Shown piece after piece: positions 1-8,445 of a DNA stretch of 64,000 nucleotides. The DNA comes from Bacillota bacterium (GTDB lineage: Bacteria > Bacillota > Clostridia > Christensenellales > Christensenellaceae). The notes under the pieces are model-generated. The model searched no databases. It was not told the origin of the DNA and worked only from the letters and a program-made list of their open reading frames with translations. Positions within the stretch are counted from its first letter, which is position 1; every line of letters starts with the position of its first letter. Where the stretch lies: contig JAEWMJ010000010.1 of the NCBI GenBank assembly GCA_023393165.1, positions 23,703 through 87,702 on the forward strand, read 5' to 3'. A program made the position numbers and the translations under genes.

Positions 1-283
1 AATGCGGAAATATGGTGTGCTCCTGGTAAATCGTCTGTATGCCCAGCTGCATGGCCATATGAGGGGTAACAGTAACCGGTTTTCCTTCAAACAGGATATG
101 CCCGCCGATGTCCGGCTGGTAAGCGCCTGAAATGATTTTGATCAGCGTGGATTTCCCTGCGCCGTTTTCTCCGCAAATACAATGAATCTCGCCGGGTTTA
201 AGGCCGAATGAGATGTCACTCAATGCTTTAACACCAGGAAATGTTTTAGAAATATTGGACAATTGCAATATTTCTTCCGACAT
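1..283 (-). CDS. Sugar ABC transporter ATP-binding protein, N-terminal part (3' end cut by window edge)
   Basis: The first 94 codons of an ABC ATPase are visible, reading leftwards off the window. A Walker A motif GENGAGKST lies at residues 38-46 and a Q-loop glutamine near residue 87 (TIYQE). The wording of the N-terminus (LSNISKTFPGVKAL, CGENGAGKSTL, then an EG-x-PV segment) is typical of the double-ATPase subunit of ribose/galactose-type importers (RbsA/MglA/XylG), but the second ATPase half is outside the window. The start at 283 is supported by a GGAGGTG ribosome site at 291-297. It lies downstream of the sugar catabolic genes on the same strand, so it probably energises uptake of the substrate they degrade. 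A terminator at 575-615 separates it from those genes, so it likely has its own promoter. Confidence 0.85.
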   Translation of the reverse strand, partial: MSEEILQLSNISKTFPGVKALSDISFGLKPGEIHCICGENGAGKSTLIKIISGAYQPDIGGHILFEGKPVTVTPHMAMQLGIQTIYQEHTIFPH

Positions 284-574
284 AATTTCCCACCTCCATA
301 AATAATAGTCTCTCTTCAGTTTTGAAAGATAAAAAGAACATGGACAAGTTTATATAATCAATTTAATTTACAATTTCCATTAACCCCTAATGTTTGCTTG
401 GTTATTGTACAATAAATCGCCGCCCTTTTCAAGTAGTTTTTGTTCGTATTTATCATTTTTATACATCATATTTGTGTATTGTATTGCTTTGTTTATAAAT
501 TATTTATACAAACTTATCATTCGTAACCATATGTTAATATTTCATATATATACTAATCAGCGTCTGTTTTTGAT
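284..574. other. AT-rich intergenic region upstream of the sugar ABC ATPase
   Basis: No coding sequence is supported here. An imperfect inverted repeat, GTTTATAAAT facing ATTTATACAAAC, lies near 489-511 and could be a regulator site. No convincing promoter hexamers could be assigned for the leftward ABC gene. Confidence 0.4.
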
Positions 575-615
575 ACAGGACGGCGCTGAGGAACCCGGGG
601 TTCCGGCCGTCCTGT
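575..615 (-). terminator. Terminator-like inverted repeat after the dehydrogenase gene
   Basis: ACAGGACGGC pairs with GCCGTCCTGT around an inner GGAACC/GGTTCC stem. It starts 14 bases past the stop codon of the zinc dehydrogenase and is symmetrical enough to act on either strand. Confidence 0.7.
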
Positions 616-628
616 TTTATCAATGGTC

Positions 629-1708
629 CTAATCGATCAGTACTACGCCCTTGATCTTGTCTTCCGTACTTTCTTTCATGAATTTGATTCCGGATTCGGC
701 ATCCTTCAGACTGAACTTGTGCGTAATCAGCGGTTTTAACCGGACCTGTCCGGAAGCGATCACATGGAACACATTATCCCATACCAGCGGCGCAAGCCAG
801 GAGAACAGCAGCTTTCTGCTGGACTGTATGGCTTCCAGCACCGGAACTTTCAGTTCGTCTTCCGGGCCGGGCAGTCCGAAATAGACCACCGTGGAATGGG
901 CTCCCGTAACGGTCAACGCCTGCTGCAGAGCGGGCATTGCGCTGGTTGCCACGATCGCGCGGGGCGCCTTGTCTCCGCCGTTCAGTTCCATGATTTTGGC
1001 GGGAACGTCCGCCGAATAGTAGGGCGATTTTTTATCCAGAGAATTGATGACGGCATGAGCGCCCAGTTTGAGGGCGGTTCCGAGGCCGAAATCCTCAATG
1101 CCCACCATGATCACCTTGCCTGCCCCCGCAGCCTTGCAAAGCTGCAGCTGCATGAGTCCGATGGTCCCTGTTCCGAATACCACGACCGTTTGTCCGAGAT
1201 CGATATCCAGCAGTTTTACGCCGTGCGTCGCGCAAGCCAGCGGTTCCGCCAGCGCGCCGTCCTCAAATGTGACTTCGTCGGGTATTTTATATACATGCGT
1301 GTACTTTACTTTTACATATTCCGCAAAACAGCCGTTTACCGAAACGCCGATCACCTCCAGGTGCGTGCAGGAGTTGAACTCTCCGCGCATGCACGCCGGA
1401 CATGCGTTGCACTGCTGCACCGGATTGACGGCAACCCTGTCTCCCACTTTGAACAGGCCCATCTTGTCGGCAATGGAACCGACTTCGGCCACAACGCCCG
1501 AAGCCTCGTGACCAAGATACAGGGGCCCTTTGCCATTGGGTGTATCGAGAGGACTGTGGCCGTAATAATACGAAACGTCCGAACCGCAGATACCCACCGC
1601 CTTTACGCGGATCAGGACCTCGTTATCGGCGATTTGCGGGATATCATGCTCTTCATAAGCCATTTTCAGCGGTTCGTAAAAATTCTGAACTTTCATTTTT
1701 CCCTTCAT
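629..1708 (-). CDS. Zinc-dependent medium-chain polyol/alcohol dehydrogenase
   Basis: A 359-residue medium-chain dehydrogenase of the sorbitol/L-threonine dehydrogenase type, expected to interconvert a polyol and a ketose (or aldose) with NAD(P). Catalytic zinc ligands are visible as C41 (GICGSD), H67-E68 (LGHE) and E154 (LAEPLA). The structural zinc site is complete as C99-x2-C102-x2-C105-x7-C113. The nucleotide fold shows GTGTIG at 178-183. Length is normal for the family. The start is set by AAGGAGG eight bases upstream. A second Met at residue 5 is possible but worse placed. It is the last enzyme gene of the leftward catabolic operon, 20 bases after the cupin gene. Substrate cannot be read from sequence. 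Confidence 0.88.
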   Translation of the reverse strand: MKGKMKVQNFYEPLKMAYEEHDIPQIADNEVLIRVKAVGICGSDVSYYYGHSPLDTPNGKGPLYLGHEASGVVAEVGSIADKMGLFKVGDRVAVNPVQQCNACPACMRGEFNSCTHLEVIGVSVNGCFAEYVKVKYTHVYKIPDEVTFEDGALAEPLACATHGVKLLDIDLGQTVVVFGTGTIGLMQLQLCKAAGAGKVIMVGIEDFGLGTALKLGAHAVINSLDKKSPYYSADVPAKIMELNGGDKAPRAIVATSAMPALQQALTVTGAHSTVVYFGLPGPEDELKVPVLEAIQSSRKLLFSWLAPLVWDNVFHVIASGQVRLKPLITHKFSLKDAESGIKFMKESTEDKIKGVVLID

Positions 1709-1728
1709 ATTTGTATCCTCCTTCTAAT

Positions 1729-2925
1729 CTACTTTTTTTGAGGCATATTGCAGTCCGGGCCGAAATGCTTCAATATCACAAGCGGTTCGTAGGGCGACGT
1801 GTTTTTGATCACTACGCCTTCTAAAGACCTGTCATGCGACACATAAAATTCGTCCGATGTAAATTGTCCGTAGCGGATGAGCGTGGGCGATTCGCAGACG
1901 AACCTGCCGAACTCGCCGTGGCCCTGCACAACCAGGCAGCCGTATGCCGCGCCGTCCGAAATTGTGACCTGCGCGCCCGGCTCCACGGTCAGTTCCTTGG
2001 CCGCCACAAAATCGTTTCCGTAACAAATCCAGTTCTGCACATAACCGTCGCCCCTCTTGTCCAGCACCGGCGGGCGGAAGAATTTTTCACGGTAATCAGG
2101 CAGCGTATTGAGTTTCCAGTCCGCGACGTCTATGATCGCGTCCAGATCGCGTTCCTTGCCTGCCGGCAGATAAGCGGAGAGCCAGTCGTAACTGAAGATT
2201 TCGCCGTCCACTACGTTTTCCCATAATGCCATTACATCGCTGTTCCACTGGGGCTCATACGTGCAGAGCGAACCGGGCGCGTGTACAACGCCTGCGGGCG
2301 TGAACCAGCCCGTGCCCAGCTCAATCTGGAAACCGCGGGACAGTTCCAGTATCCTGCCGTCTTCCTTTTCGAATTTGGAAAGCCTCTCTTTCACCTGCTC
2401 CTTGGTTACCGAAGGATCGAACCCAAAGAAGGTGATGGGCCGCTTGCCCAGGTGGTTGTTGTATTGTTTGGGGAAGAAGTAGTGCTCATGTTTGGGCAGT
2501 ACGCCTACGCGTTTGCAGGCTTCCTCGCCGTGATGCACATGATGGAAAAGAGGTTCGTTGTAGTCGTAGAACTTGGAGTACATGGGCCATGTGCCGTATT
2601 TGTCCATCAGTTCCCTGCCGATCAGCTCTTCTCCCAGCGCGTCGATCAGATCCCTGAAAAGGATCTTTTTTGCGGGGTCGCTGTCCACATTCACATAACT
2701 CAACCCCAGGTTTTCGATAGACGAATCCGTTTCCACCTTTGTGATGGACGAAAACCAGCGCTCCACGATCGCGCCCGCTTTCATTCCCATTGCATAATAA
2801 TCATCCGGATGAAGCCTTATGCGTTTGCCGGGCGAGAAGAACGGACGCGGAACCCAGTTGGGCACCATCAGCAAAACGCCGTCGCCCTTGTCCAAAACTT
2901 TTCTGTAAATACTTTTATCAGCCAT
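1729..2925 (-). CDS. Cupin-type protein related to class I mannose-6-phosphate isomerase
   Basis: A 398-residue protein with two beta-rich cupin-like regions. Candidate metal ligands are the cluster HHVHH at 128-132, HEH near 146-148 and H215 (VVHAPG). This arrangement recalls metal-dependent sugar isomerases of the phosphomannose isomerase group. I do not recognise a characterised member this close, so sugar isomerase is an inference from fold and neighbours. It lies between the epimerase and dehydrogenase genes, with 17- and 20-base gaps, and has a good TAGGAGG ribosome site, so it is part of the same operon. Its likely job is interconversion of an aldose and a ketose, or of their phosphates, in that pathway. 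Confidence 0.65.
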   Translation of the reverse strand: MADKSIYRKVLDKGDGVLLMVPNWVPRPFFSPGKRIRLHPDDYYAMGMKAGAIVERWFSSITKVETDSSIENLGLSYVNVDSDPAKKILFRDLIDALGEELIGRELMDKYGTWPMYSKFYDYNEPLFHHVHHGEEACKRVGVLPKHEHYFFPKQYNNHLGKRPITFFGFDPSVTKEQVKERLSKFEKEDGRILELSRGFQIELGTGWFTPAGVVHAPGSLCTYEPQWNSDVMALWENVVDGEIFSYDWLSAYLPAGKERDLDAIIDVADWKLNTLPDYREKFFRPPVLDKRGDGYVQNWICYGNDFVAAKELTVEPGAQVTISDGAAYGCLVVQGHGEFGRFVCESPTLIRYGQFTSDEFYVSHDRSLEGVVIKNTSPYEPLVILKHFGPDCNMPQKK

Positions 2926-2942
2926 TATGCAGCCTCCTAATA

Positions 2943-3794
2943 TTATTTGATCATGCTCCTGATGTATTCCATTCCCTGTTTGGCCAGCGCATCATCGGAA
3001 GGCGCGAAAGCTCTCCACAGATGAAGCGGTCCCTGCATAGAAGGCGCGCCTTCATTGAACGCTTCGATCGTAAGCCATCCGCTGTAGCCCGTTTTTTTGA
3101 TGACGTCAAATACGTCTTTTCCGCAGGCGTGTCCGGTTCCCGGAATACCACGGTTGTTTTCGGAAATATGAATATGTATGGTGTGAGGCATCGCATACTC
3201 CAAAGCTTTGGCCACGTCGAGCTCCTCAATGTTCATATGCATGGTGTCCATGATAAGGCCGACATTCTTCAAGTTTACTTCCTCGATGTATTTGACGGCG
3301 GTTTCAGCCGTATTCACCATATACTGCTCAAACCGGTTCAAAGGCTCGATTGCGATAGGCATGTTCTTCCGGCCCGCATATTCGCCGAACGCACGGCATG
3401 CGTCCACCGACCACTGCCATTCCTGCTTTGTCGGTCTTTCGCCCGAAAAATATCCAAGAGCCTGCGTCAGCGGCCCCATCAGCAGTTCGGCGCCCAGTTC
3501 AACGGAATAGTCGATGTGTGTGTTGACCAGGTCCACAAATGCGTCCCGCATTTTTTTATCGGGGGAAACAGAGTTGGCCAGGCTTGGATTGATTACGGAG
3601 AGAGCCGTACAGGGAATATTGTTCTTCTTCAGAAACTCGCCCAGTCTTTTTGCCCCATCCAGATCCATTCCCGCAAACACCGGGATTTCTACGCCGTCAA
3701 ACCCGATCTTAATAACCTTTTCGATCAGAGCCTGGTCTTTTTCAAGCGAAATACTGTCCGTCCAAAGCAATAAATTCATTCCTACTTTAATCAT
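2943..3794 (-). CDS. D-tagatose/D-psicose 3-epimerase family protein
   Basis: A 283-residue TIM-barrel sugar epimerase. The four metal ligands fall at E150 (IEPLNRFE), D183 (MDTMHMNIE), H209 (HIHISENNRG) and E244 (TIEAF). As I recall, these are the positions known for the Agrobacterium D-psicose 3-epimerase, which also has about the same length. The family binds Mn or Co and epimerises free ketohexoses at C3. The gene has an AAGGTGCG-type ribosome site and starts the distal part of the operon, after a 270-base gap from the aldolase. No promoter could be assigned with confidence in that gap. Function as a ketose 3-epimerase is well supported; the natural sugar is not known. Confidence 0.85.
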   Translation of the reverse strand: MIKVGMNLLLWTDSISLEKDQALIEKVIKIGFDGVEIPVFAGMDLDGAKRLGEFLKKNNIPCTALSVINPSLANSVSPDKKMRDAFVDLVNTHIDYSVELGAELLMGPLTQALGYFSGERPTKQEWQWSVDACRAFGEYAGRKNMPIAIEPLNRFEQYMVNTAETAVKYIEEVNLKNVGLIMDTMHMNIEELDVAKALEYAMPHTIHIHISENNRGIPGTGHACGKDVFDVIKKTGYSGWLTIEAFNEGAPSMQGPLHLWRAFAPSDDALAKQGMEYIRSMIK

Positions 3795-4064
3795 TCAACG
3801 CACCTTCCTTATCGAATAATATAATGTTTAACTGCAAAGCAAGTTAACTTAGTATATATGGTAATAACAAAATTTATGCATTATTATTGGATATACACTT
3901 ATCAATGGATTACGCCGGCCTCATGGCTGTTTATTTATACGTATTAGCTGAAATTATATGTATTATATCACAGCATTCCGGACCGTGTAAAGTACTAAAT
4001 CTCTCTCCGGAAAACCGGCTGATTCCCGGAGATTTCCGAAATCAACTGCAATGTTTAATTGATC

Positions 4065-5036
4065 TTACATTTTGCCGGAGAGTTTTCCGTAGTTGAAATA
4101 CGCGAGATGCTCCTCCATGATATCCGCGGCTTTTTCCGTCGCGTCGTTGATGAATGTCTGCGGGTCGCAGGCGTCAAATACGCCTTTTGCCATGTCCGAA
4201 GCGCGAGTCTGAATTTTTTCCACGGCATAAATGCCGGCTTCACGGACGATCCTTGTCCACATATTGACCTTAACGACGCCGTCCTCGGCAAGGCCCTTTA
4301 TCTGGCCGGGTTTCAGGCTGGACACGCCGTGCAGCACCAGCATCTTGGAACCCAGGGCTTCCGTCAGCATTCTTGCCCTGTCCTTTAAATATATTGCTTC
4401 GGTGCCGGTTGACTGCTGTTCGGTGCCAAGGTCCGCCACCAGAAAATCGGTCCCTGTTTTTTTTGCGTACTGAACGGCGTTTTCCACATAGTGCTCGTCC
4501 TTGACCGCCGCAGCCTTTGTGCCGATTACGGAAAGCGTCTCCATGGCCGCTTCCACCATGACCCTGCCGCCGAATTTCTTGACATATTCGGTTGTCATCC
4601 GCACGTTTTCCTCGAACGAAAACCGCTGGCAGTCGAACATGACGCCCGCCAGATACCTGATGCCCTCCTCGAATATCCACTTGTCCTCAACCGGATCGCC
4701 GTGATCAAGCTGCGGCATGACAAGCAGGTCGTAATACGGCGAATCTTTTTCGCCGGTCAAAGCTTCCAGGCTTTTTATGACGGATAAAAACCCGGCCTTG
4801 AGATCCCCGCCCCTCGTGACCCGTTTGCATTGGGGCATATGCTTATAAGAACCGGTCATCCCAACGATAACGGGCACGTGTTTTATGCCGTGTTTGCGGC
4901 CGAACCGCTGGGCCGCCATGAGTATCGCTTCGTTATTCCAGGCGGACGCCGAACAGAACATTGCGACGCTGACGCAGTTTTTGCCCGCATCCTGCATGAT
5001 CCCTTCCACCATCGCCCTGTCAGTGATTAGTGCCAT
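4065..5036 (-). CDS. Class II fructose/tagatose-bisphosphate aldolase-like protein with altered metal site
   Basis: A 323-residue protein with the landmarks of class II aldolases: QLDHGDP at 109-114 (catalytic Asp and zinc His), VMVEAAMETL at 159-168 (VEaE region), and LVLHGVSS followed by KVNMW at 233-260 (third zinc His and phosphate loop). At the place where the family normally has G-T-x-H-G, providing another zinc histidine, this protein reads GTEQQSTG. The metal site is therefore unusual, or the enzyme has diverged. In context it would cleave a phosphorylated ketose made by the neighbouring kinase into two trioses. It has a strong GGAGG ribosome site and lies after the kinase and a 120-base palindromic repeat. 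Confidence 0.75.
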   Translation of the reverse strand: MALITDRAMVEGIMQDAGKNCVSVAMFCSASAWNNEAILMAAQRFGRKHGIKHVPVIVGMTGSYKHMPQCKRVTRGGDLKAGFLSVIKSLEALTGEKDSPYYDLLVMPQLDHGDPVEDKWIFEEGIRYLAGVMFDCQRFSFEENVRMTTEYVKKFGGRVMVEAAMETLSVIGTKAAAVKDEHYVENAVQYAKKTGTDFLVADLGTEQQSTGTEAIYLKDRARMLTEALGSKMLVLHGVSSLKPGQIKGLAEDGVVKVNMWTRIVREAGIYAVEKIQTRASDMAKGVFDACDPQTFINDATEKAADIMEEHLAYFNYGKLSGKM

Positions 5037-5141
5037 TTAATGATCCTCCTTAAAACCGCTATTTGCTGGCAAACAGCGTAGATTGATGACAAACTATAGC
5101 TTTGAAAAAGACGAAAGTTTAAGTCTATTTCATTAATTTAC

Positions 5142-5261
5142 GAAGGCCGTTGAAAGCCCCAAATACAAGGCATTTCGAGTACTGCGACGCAAGCGTAGTT
5201 TGCCTACGCTGAGGAGCAGGCGGAGAAATAACGCAGTAGTTGGAGTTTGTCAGCGGCCTTC
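5142..5261. repeat. Palindromic repeat element, copy 1 (between aldolase and kinase genes)
   Basis: Ends GAAGGCCGTTGAAAGCCCC and GGAGTTTGTCAGCGGCCTTC are imperfect inverted repeats. Inside, TACAAGGC and AACGCAGTA flank the hairpin AGCGTAG-tttgc-CTACGCT. Another copy with the same ends is at 43171-43287, and the core recurs at 61507-61696. A short hairpin (cgctatttgc/gcaaacagcg) occurs on both sides, at about 5058 and 5261, the second overlapping the kinase stop codon. Confidence 0.7.
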
Positions 5262-5262
5262 G

Positions 5263-6753
5263 CTATTTGCTTGCAAACAGCGAATACTTATTGATATCGT
5301 TGTGCAGTTCCCTGTAAAGAGAGAATTTTTCCTCATAGAAGGCCGCGGACCTGACATCCGGTTCTATCGTTTGATCGATCTCGCTCATCGCTTCCCCGGC
5401 CGTCCGGGCGTCCGGATACACGCCCAGCGCAACGGCGCACAGAATCGCGCATCCGAGGGCCCCCGCTTCCGAGCATTTGAGCGTTGAAACGCTGACCTGC
5501 ATGCTGTCCGCCTTGGCGCTGAGCCACAGGCGCGATTTGCTTCCGCCGCCCACGCATATAATGCTGTCTATTAAAATTCCTTCGTTTTTTATGATCTCCA
5601 GGTTCAGCCGCTGGTCCAGGCACAGGCCTTCCAGAACCGCTTTGTAAATATCGTACCGGGTGGTTCCCACATCCGCGCCCAGAATTGCGAACCGGGCGCG
5701 GTGATCCATATAGGGCGTACCGCTTCCCATCAGGTAAGGCTGCACAAAAAGCCTGGTCGGTTTTTGCGGCGCGTTCTTTTCAAAAAGCGCGTAGGGAGGA
5801 TGGCCGTCCACCCGTTCGTTTGGCGCGAACGTATCGAAAAACCATTTTACCGAGAGTCCGGACGTTACGTTATAGGCAAGGGTGCAATACTGGTCGTCCG
5901 TTAAAAAAGGTTCGCTGGAAAGGCTGGAGTGAAGCGTCACGCCCGCCGGAAGCGGAGACGCGAACACCGGCGTCAGGCATTCGGACGTTCCCATGGAGCA
6001 AACCGTGGCGTTTTTGCGCACGCCTGCGCCCATCGCGTTTACCGGCTGGTCGTGCCCGCCCATCACAAGTTTCAGCCCGCATGGAAGGCCGAGTTCCTTT
6101 GCAATGCCCGCCGGCATCTCGCCGACGATCGTCCCGGATTGAACCGGTTTTGAAAACATCTTTTCCTCAAAACCGAATTTTTTCATCAGTTCCGGGCTCC
6201 AGCATTTTTTATGCACGTCGAAAAGCATTGTGCGCGCGGCCAGCGAAAAATCCGTGAAAGCCTGCCCGCACAGCTTGAAGTAGATATAATCCTCTATCAG
6301 CAAAAACTTTTCGGTTTTATCGTAAATATCCCTCAGATTGAATTTGATGTGCAACAGCTTGGAAATGGAGTAGGTTGTGGAAGGCGGAAGCCCGCAGATC
6401 CGCGCGATTTCTTCATCCGAACTTTTTTTCATTTCCGCAAAATACTCGTCTTCCCCGCGCCGGTCCGTAAAAACCATGACTTTGCTGATTTCCCGGCCTT
6501 CCCTGTCCATGCAGACAAACGCCTCGCCGAACGAACTTACCGCCAGGGCCGCAATTTCCCCGCACTGAGCCCCAACGTCGCGCAGGACAGCCTTTGTTTT
6601 ATTCCAGATATCGCCGGCGTCCAGTTCCCTGGTGCCGTCCGATTTTAGTGTTAATACGTATTCATAAAAAGAAGTTGAAACGATTGCTCCTTTTTCATTA
6701 AACACCACCGCTTTAACGCCGGATGTCCCTACGTCCAGTCCGCAGAAATACAT
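5263..6753 (-). CDS. FGGY-family carbohydrate kinase (xylulokinase-like)
   Basis: A 496-residue sugar kinase with the actin-like ATPase fold. The N-terminal phosphate loop LDVGTSGVKAVVF is at 6-18, the substrate loop GGHDQPVNAMG is near residues 235-245, and the adenosine motif VGGGSKSRLW is near residue 400. Length is normal for xylulokinase-like FGGY kinases, which phosphorylate ketoses or polyols with ATP in the cytoplasm. Its ribosome site GGGGAGGAT is 5 bases upstream of the ATG. It follows the LacI regulator by 18 bases and so is the first enzyme gene in the operon. Exact substrate is open: D-xylulose is the family default, but the epimerase and aldolase neighbours suggest a hexulose. 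Confidence 0.88.
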   Translation of the reverse strand: MYFCGLDVGTSGVKAVVFNEKGAIVSTSFYEYVLTLKSDGTRELDAGDIWNKTKAVLRDVGAQCGEIAALAVSSFGEAFVCMDREGREISKVMVFTDRRGEDEYFAEMKKSSDEEIARICGLPPSTTYSISKLLHIKFNLRDIYDKTEKFLLIEDYIYFKLCGQAFTDFSLAARTMLFDVHKKCWSPELMKKFGFEEKMFSKPVQSGTIVGEMPAGIAKELGLPCGLKLVMGGHDQPVNAMGAGVRKNATVCSMGTSECLTPVFASPLPAGVTLHSSLSSEPFLTDDQYCTLAYNVTSGLSVKWFFDTFAPNERVDGHPPYALFEKNAPQKPTRLFVQPYLMGSGTPYMDHRARFAILGADVGTTRYDIYKAVLEGLCLDQRLNLEIIKNEGILIDSIICVGGGSKSRLWLSAKADSMQVSVSTLKCSEAGALGCAILCAVALGVYPDARTAGEAMSEIDQTIEPDVRSAAFYEEKFSLYRELHNDINKYSLFASK

Positions 6754-6771
6754 TGTTTATCCTCCCCTTTT

Positions 6772-7773
6772 TCAGGTGGTTTCCCTGACGATCAGTTTAG
6801 GCTTCAGCATCTTGTTGCTCTGGATGGGTTCCCCCTGCATCATAGCCGCCAGTTTTCCGACGCCTATCTCGACCATTTTATTGACAGGCTGCGCAATGGT
6901 GGAAAGCGCGGGGGTAGCAACCTTTGCCATGGGCACGTCGTCGTATCCTACCAGAGCGATATCCTCCGGGACGCGCTTTCCGGCCTCGGACAGGGCGCGC
7001 AGCACGCCGAACGCCAGTACGTCCGAAGCGGCGAATATCCCGTCCGGATCCCTTTCGACGATCTTGCGTCCCAGCTCCATGCCCATCTTAAATTTATCGT
7101 ATACGCTGTGCGCGGTAACCACCAGATTCCGGTCAAACGCAAGGCCCATGTCCTCATGCGCCTTTTTGTATCCCGCAAGTCTTTCCTTGATGGCTTCCAT
7201 TGCCAGAGGTTCGCTGACGTACGCTACTCTTTTTCTTCCGATTTTCAGCAGATATTCGGTGGCGGCATATCCGCCTTCAAAGTGGTTGATATGCACCGAA
7301 CTTGCCGGATTGTTCCACAACTCGTCGTCCAGAGTAACGAACGGTTTATTCATACGTATAAGTTTATCGATCGAAAGCCTGTTTGTCAACTGGTAAGCTA
7401 CCACTATTCCTTCAACATTGTACTGCAGCAGATTATCCAGATAATTTTTCTCAGCCGTCTCATCATACCCGGTGCAGACCAGAAAAACGGCGTAGCCCAA
7501 ATTGACGAGCGCGCTTTCGACCGCACGGGCAACAAGCGCGTAATAACCGTTGCCAATGTCCGGAACGATCAGTCCGACGATATTTGTCTTGTTGGTTTTG
7601 AGGCCTTTGGCCAGCGCGTTGGGGCGGTAATTGAGCTCGCGTATCACGCGGTTTACGCGTTCCGTGACCTCTTTCGATATGCTTGCGGTCCCATTGATCA
7701 CATGCGAAACGGTCGGCTGCGTTACGCCGGCCATTTGCGCAATGTCCTTCATCGTATACGATTTCTTCTTCAA
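6772..7773 (-). CDS. LacI-family transcriptional regulator
   Basis: A 333-residue LacI/GalR repressor. The helix-turn-helix covers residues 8-27 (MKDIAQMAGVTQPTVSHVIN), followed by the hinge RPNALAKGLKT and a periplasmic-binding-protein-like sensor domain from about residue 60. The chosen start is TTG at 7773, because AAGGTGG lies six bases upstream and codons 2-7 are needed for the usual N-terminus; the ATG at codon 8 is the alternative. It begins one base after the stop of the preceding small membrane protein, so the two are co-transcribed from the promoter at 8153-8181. It probably controls the whole sugar operon in response to a pathway sugar. Confidence 0.9.
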   Translation of the reverse strand: MKKKSYTMKDIAQMAGVTQPTVSHVINGTASISKEVTERVNRVIRELNYRPNALAKGLKTNKTNIVGLIVPDIGNGYYALVARAVESALVNLGYAVFLVCTGYDETAEKNYLDNLLQYNVEGIVVAYQLTNRLSIDKLIRMNKPFVTLDDELWNNPASSVHINHFEGGYAATEYLLKIGRKRVAYVSEPLAMEAIKERLAGYKKAHEDMGLAFDRNLVVTAHSVYDKFKMGMELGRKIVERDPDGIFAASDVLAFGVLRALSEAGKRVPEDIALVGYDDVPMAKVATPALSTIAQPVNKMVEIGVGKLAAMMQGEPIQSNKMLKPKLIVRETT

Positions 7774-7774
7774 A

Positions 7775-8113
7775 TCAGTCCACCTTAAACTTGTAAAAGA
7801 ATTTTAAGACTTCTTCCCTCTCGAATTTATAGTCTTTCCCGTCTTTTTGGAAAATATAATAGTCGTCCCCCATGTCGGTCAGCGTCCAGCCCTGGTCCAA
7901 CATGTATTTCATATATTCGTCCGCCTCGCTCTTCTTTACGAGATACCGTTCGCCGTCCCCGTAATCAAACACGCCGCCCTTGAACGTTGTGGTTATGACC
8001 GCTTTTGCATCCATCAGAGGCAGAAAGCTGTCGAATATGCCCTGGCCCGCAAACACGAAAATAAATATCAGCACGACCATTATAAAAAGAATTAAACGGA
8101 AAAAAAACTTCAT
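7775..8113 (-). CDS. Small membrane-anchored protein of unknown function
   Basis: A 112-residue protein with one N-terminal membrane segment (residues 3-23, FFFRLILFIMVVLIFIFVFAG) and an acidic/aromatic soluble part. It matches no family I recognise. The ATG at 8113 was chosen because the promoter at 8153-8181 would start transcription near 8146, downstream of a longer GTG start at 8170. No strong ribosome site is visible before it. It is the first gene of the sugar operon and is joined to lacI by a one-base gap. Confidence 0.55.
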   Translation of the reverse strand: MKFFFRLILFIMVVLIFIFVFAGQGIFDSFLPLMDAKAVITTTFKGGVFDYGDGERYLVKKSEADEYMKYMLDQGWTLTDMGDDYYIFQKDGKDYKFEREEVLKFFYKFKVD

Positions 8114-8152
8114 ATACTTATACCCAAAAAGAAATTTCGGCTTTTTGTTACA

Positions 8153-8181
8153 ATTATATATAGTTGCCACATATTAGTCAA
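8153..8181 (-). promoter_or_regulatory. Sigma-A promoter for the small membrane protein-lacI-sugar operon
   Basis: On the minus strand TTGACT (8181-8176) and TATAAT (8158-8153) are 17 bases apart. Transcription would begin near 8146, upstream of the ATG at 8113. Confidence 0.75.
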
Positions 8182-8445
8182 TAAATTTCGGAAACGGCGC
8201 GTACAGGGCGCAGGCCCAAATGCGGAGAAACAAAGCGGAAGCATGGTATATGTTCGCATCAATTTCAAATGGGAAGTTCGCGCGGATGGTTTTGATCCGG
8301 GTATGAACAGAAAGCTGAAATTCCGGAATAAACCCGGCTTCCAAAATATAGGACATTTTATTCCGCATTATGATATAATGTTTAAATAACGTATCTTGGG
8401 TTATTATAATACCATATAAAAGCAAAACGTTAAGGAGATAGAATA

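Noticed and set aside
764..1741. Long open frame of 325 codons on the plus strand over the dehydrogenase gene
   Set aside because: It is antisense to a gene with complete zinc and nucleotide motifs. The product has no recognisable domain and no ribosome site.
8174..8425. 83-codon minus-strand frame between the sugar operon and thioredoxin
   Set aside because: It covers the promoter region of both flanking units and has no ribosome site or domain.
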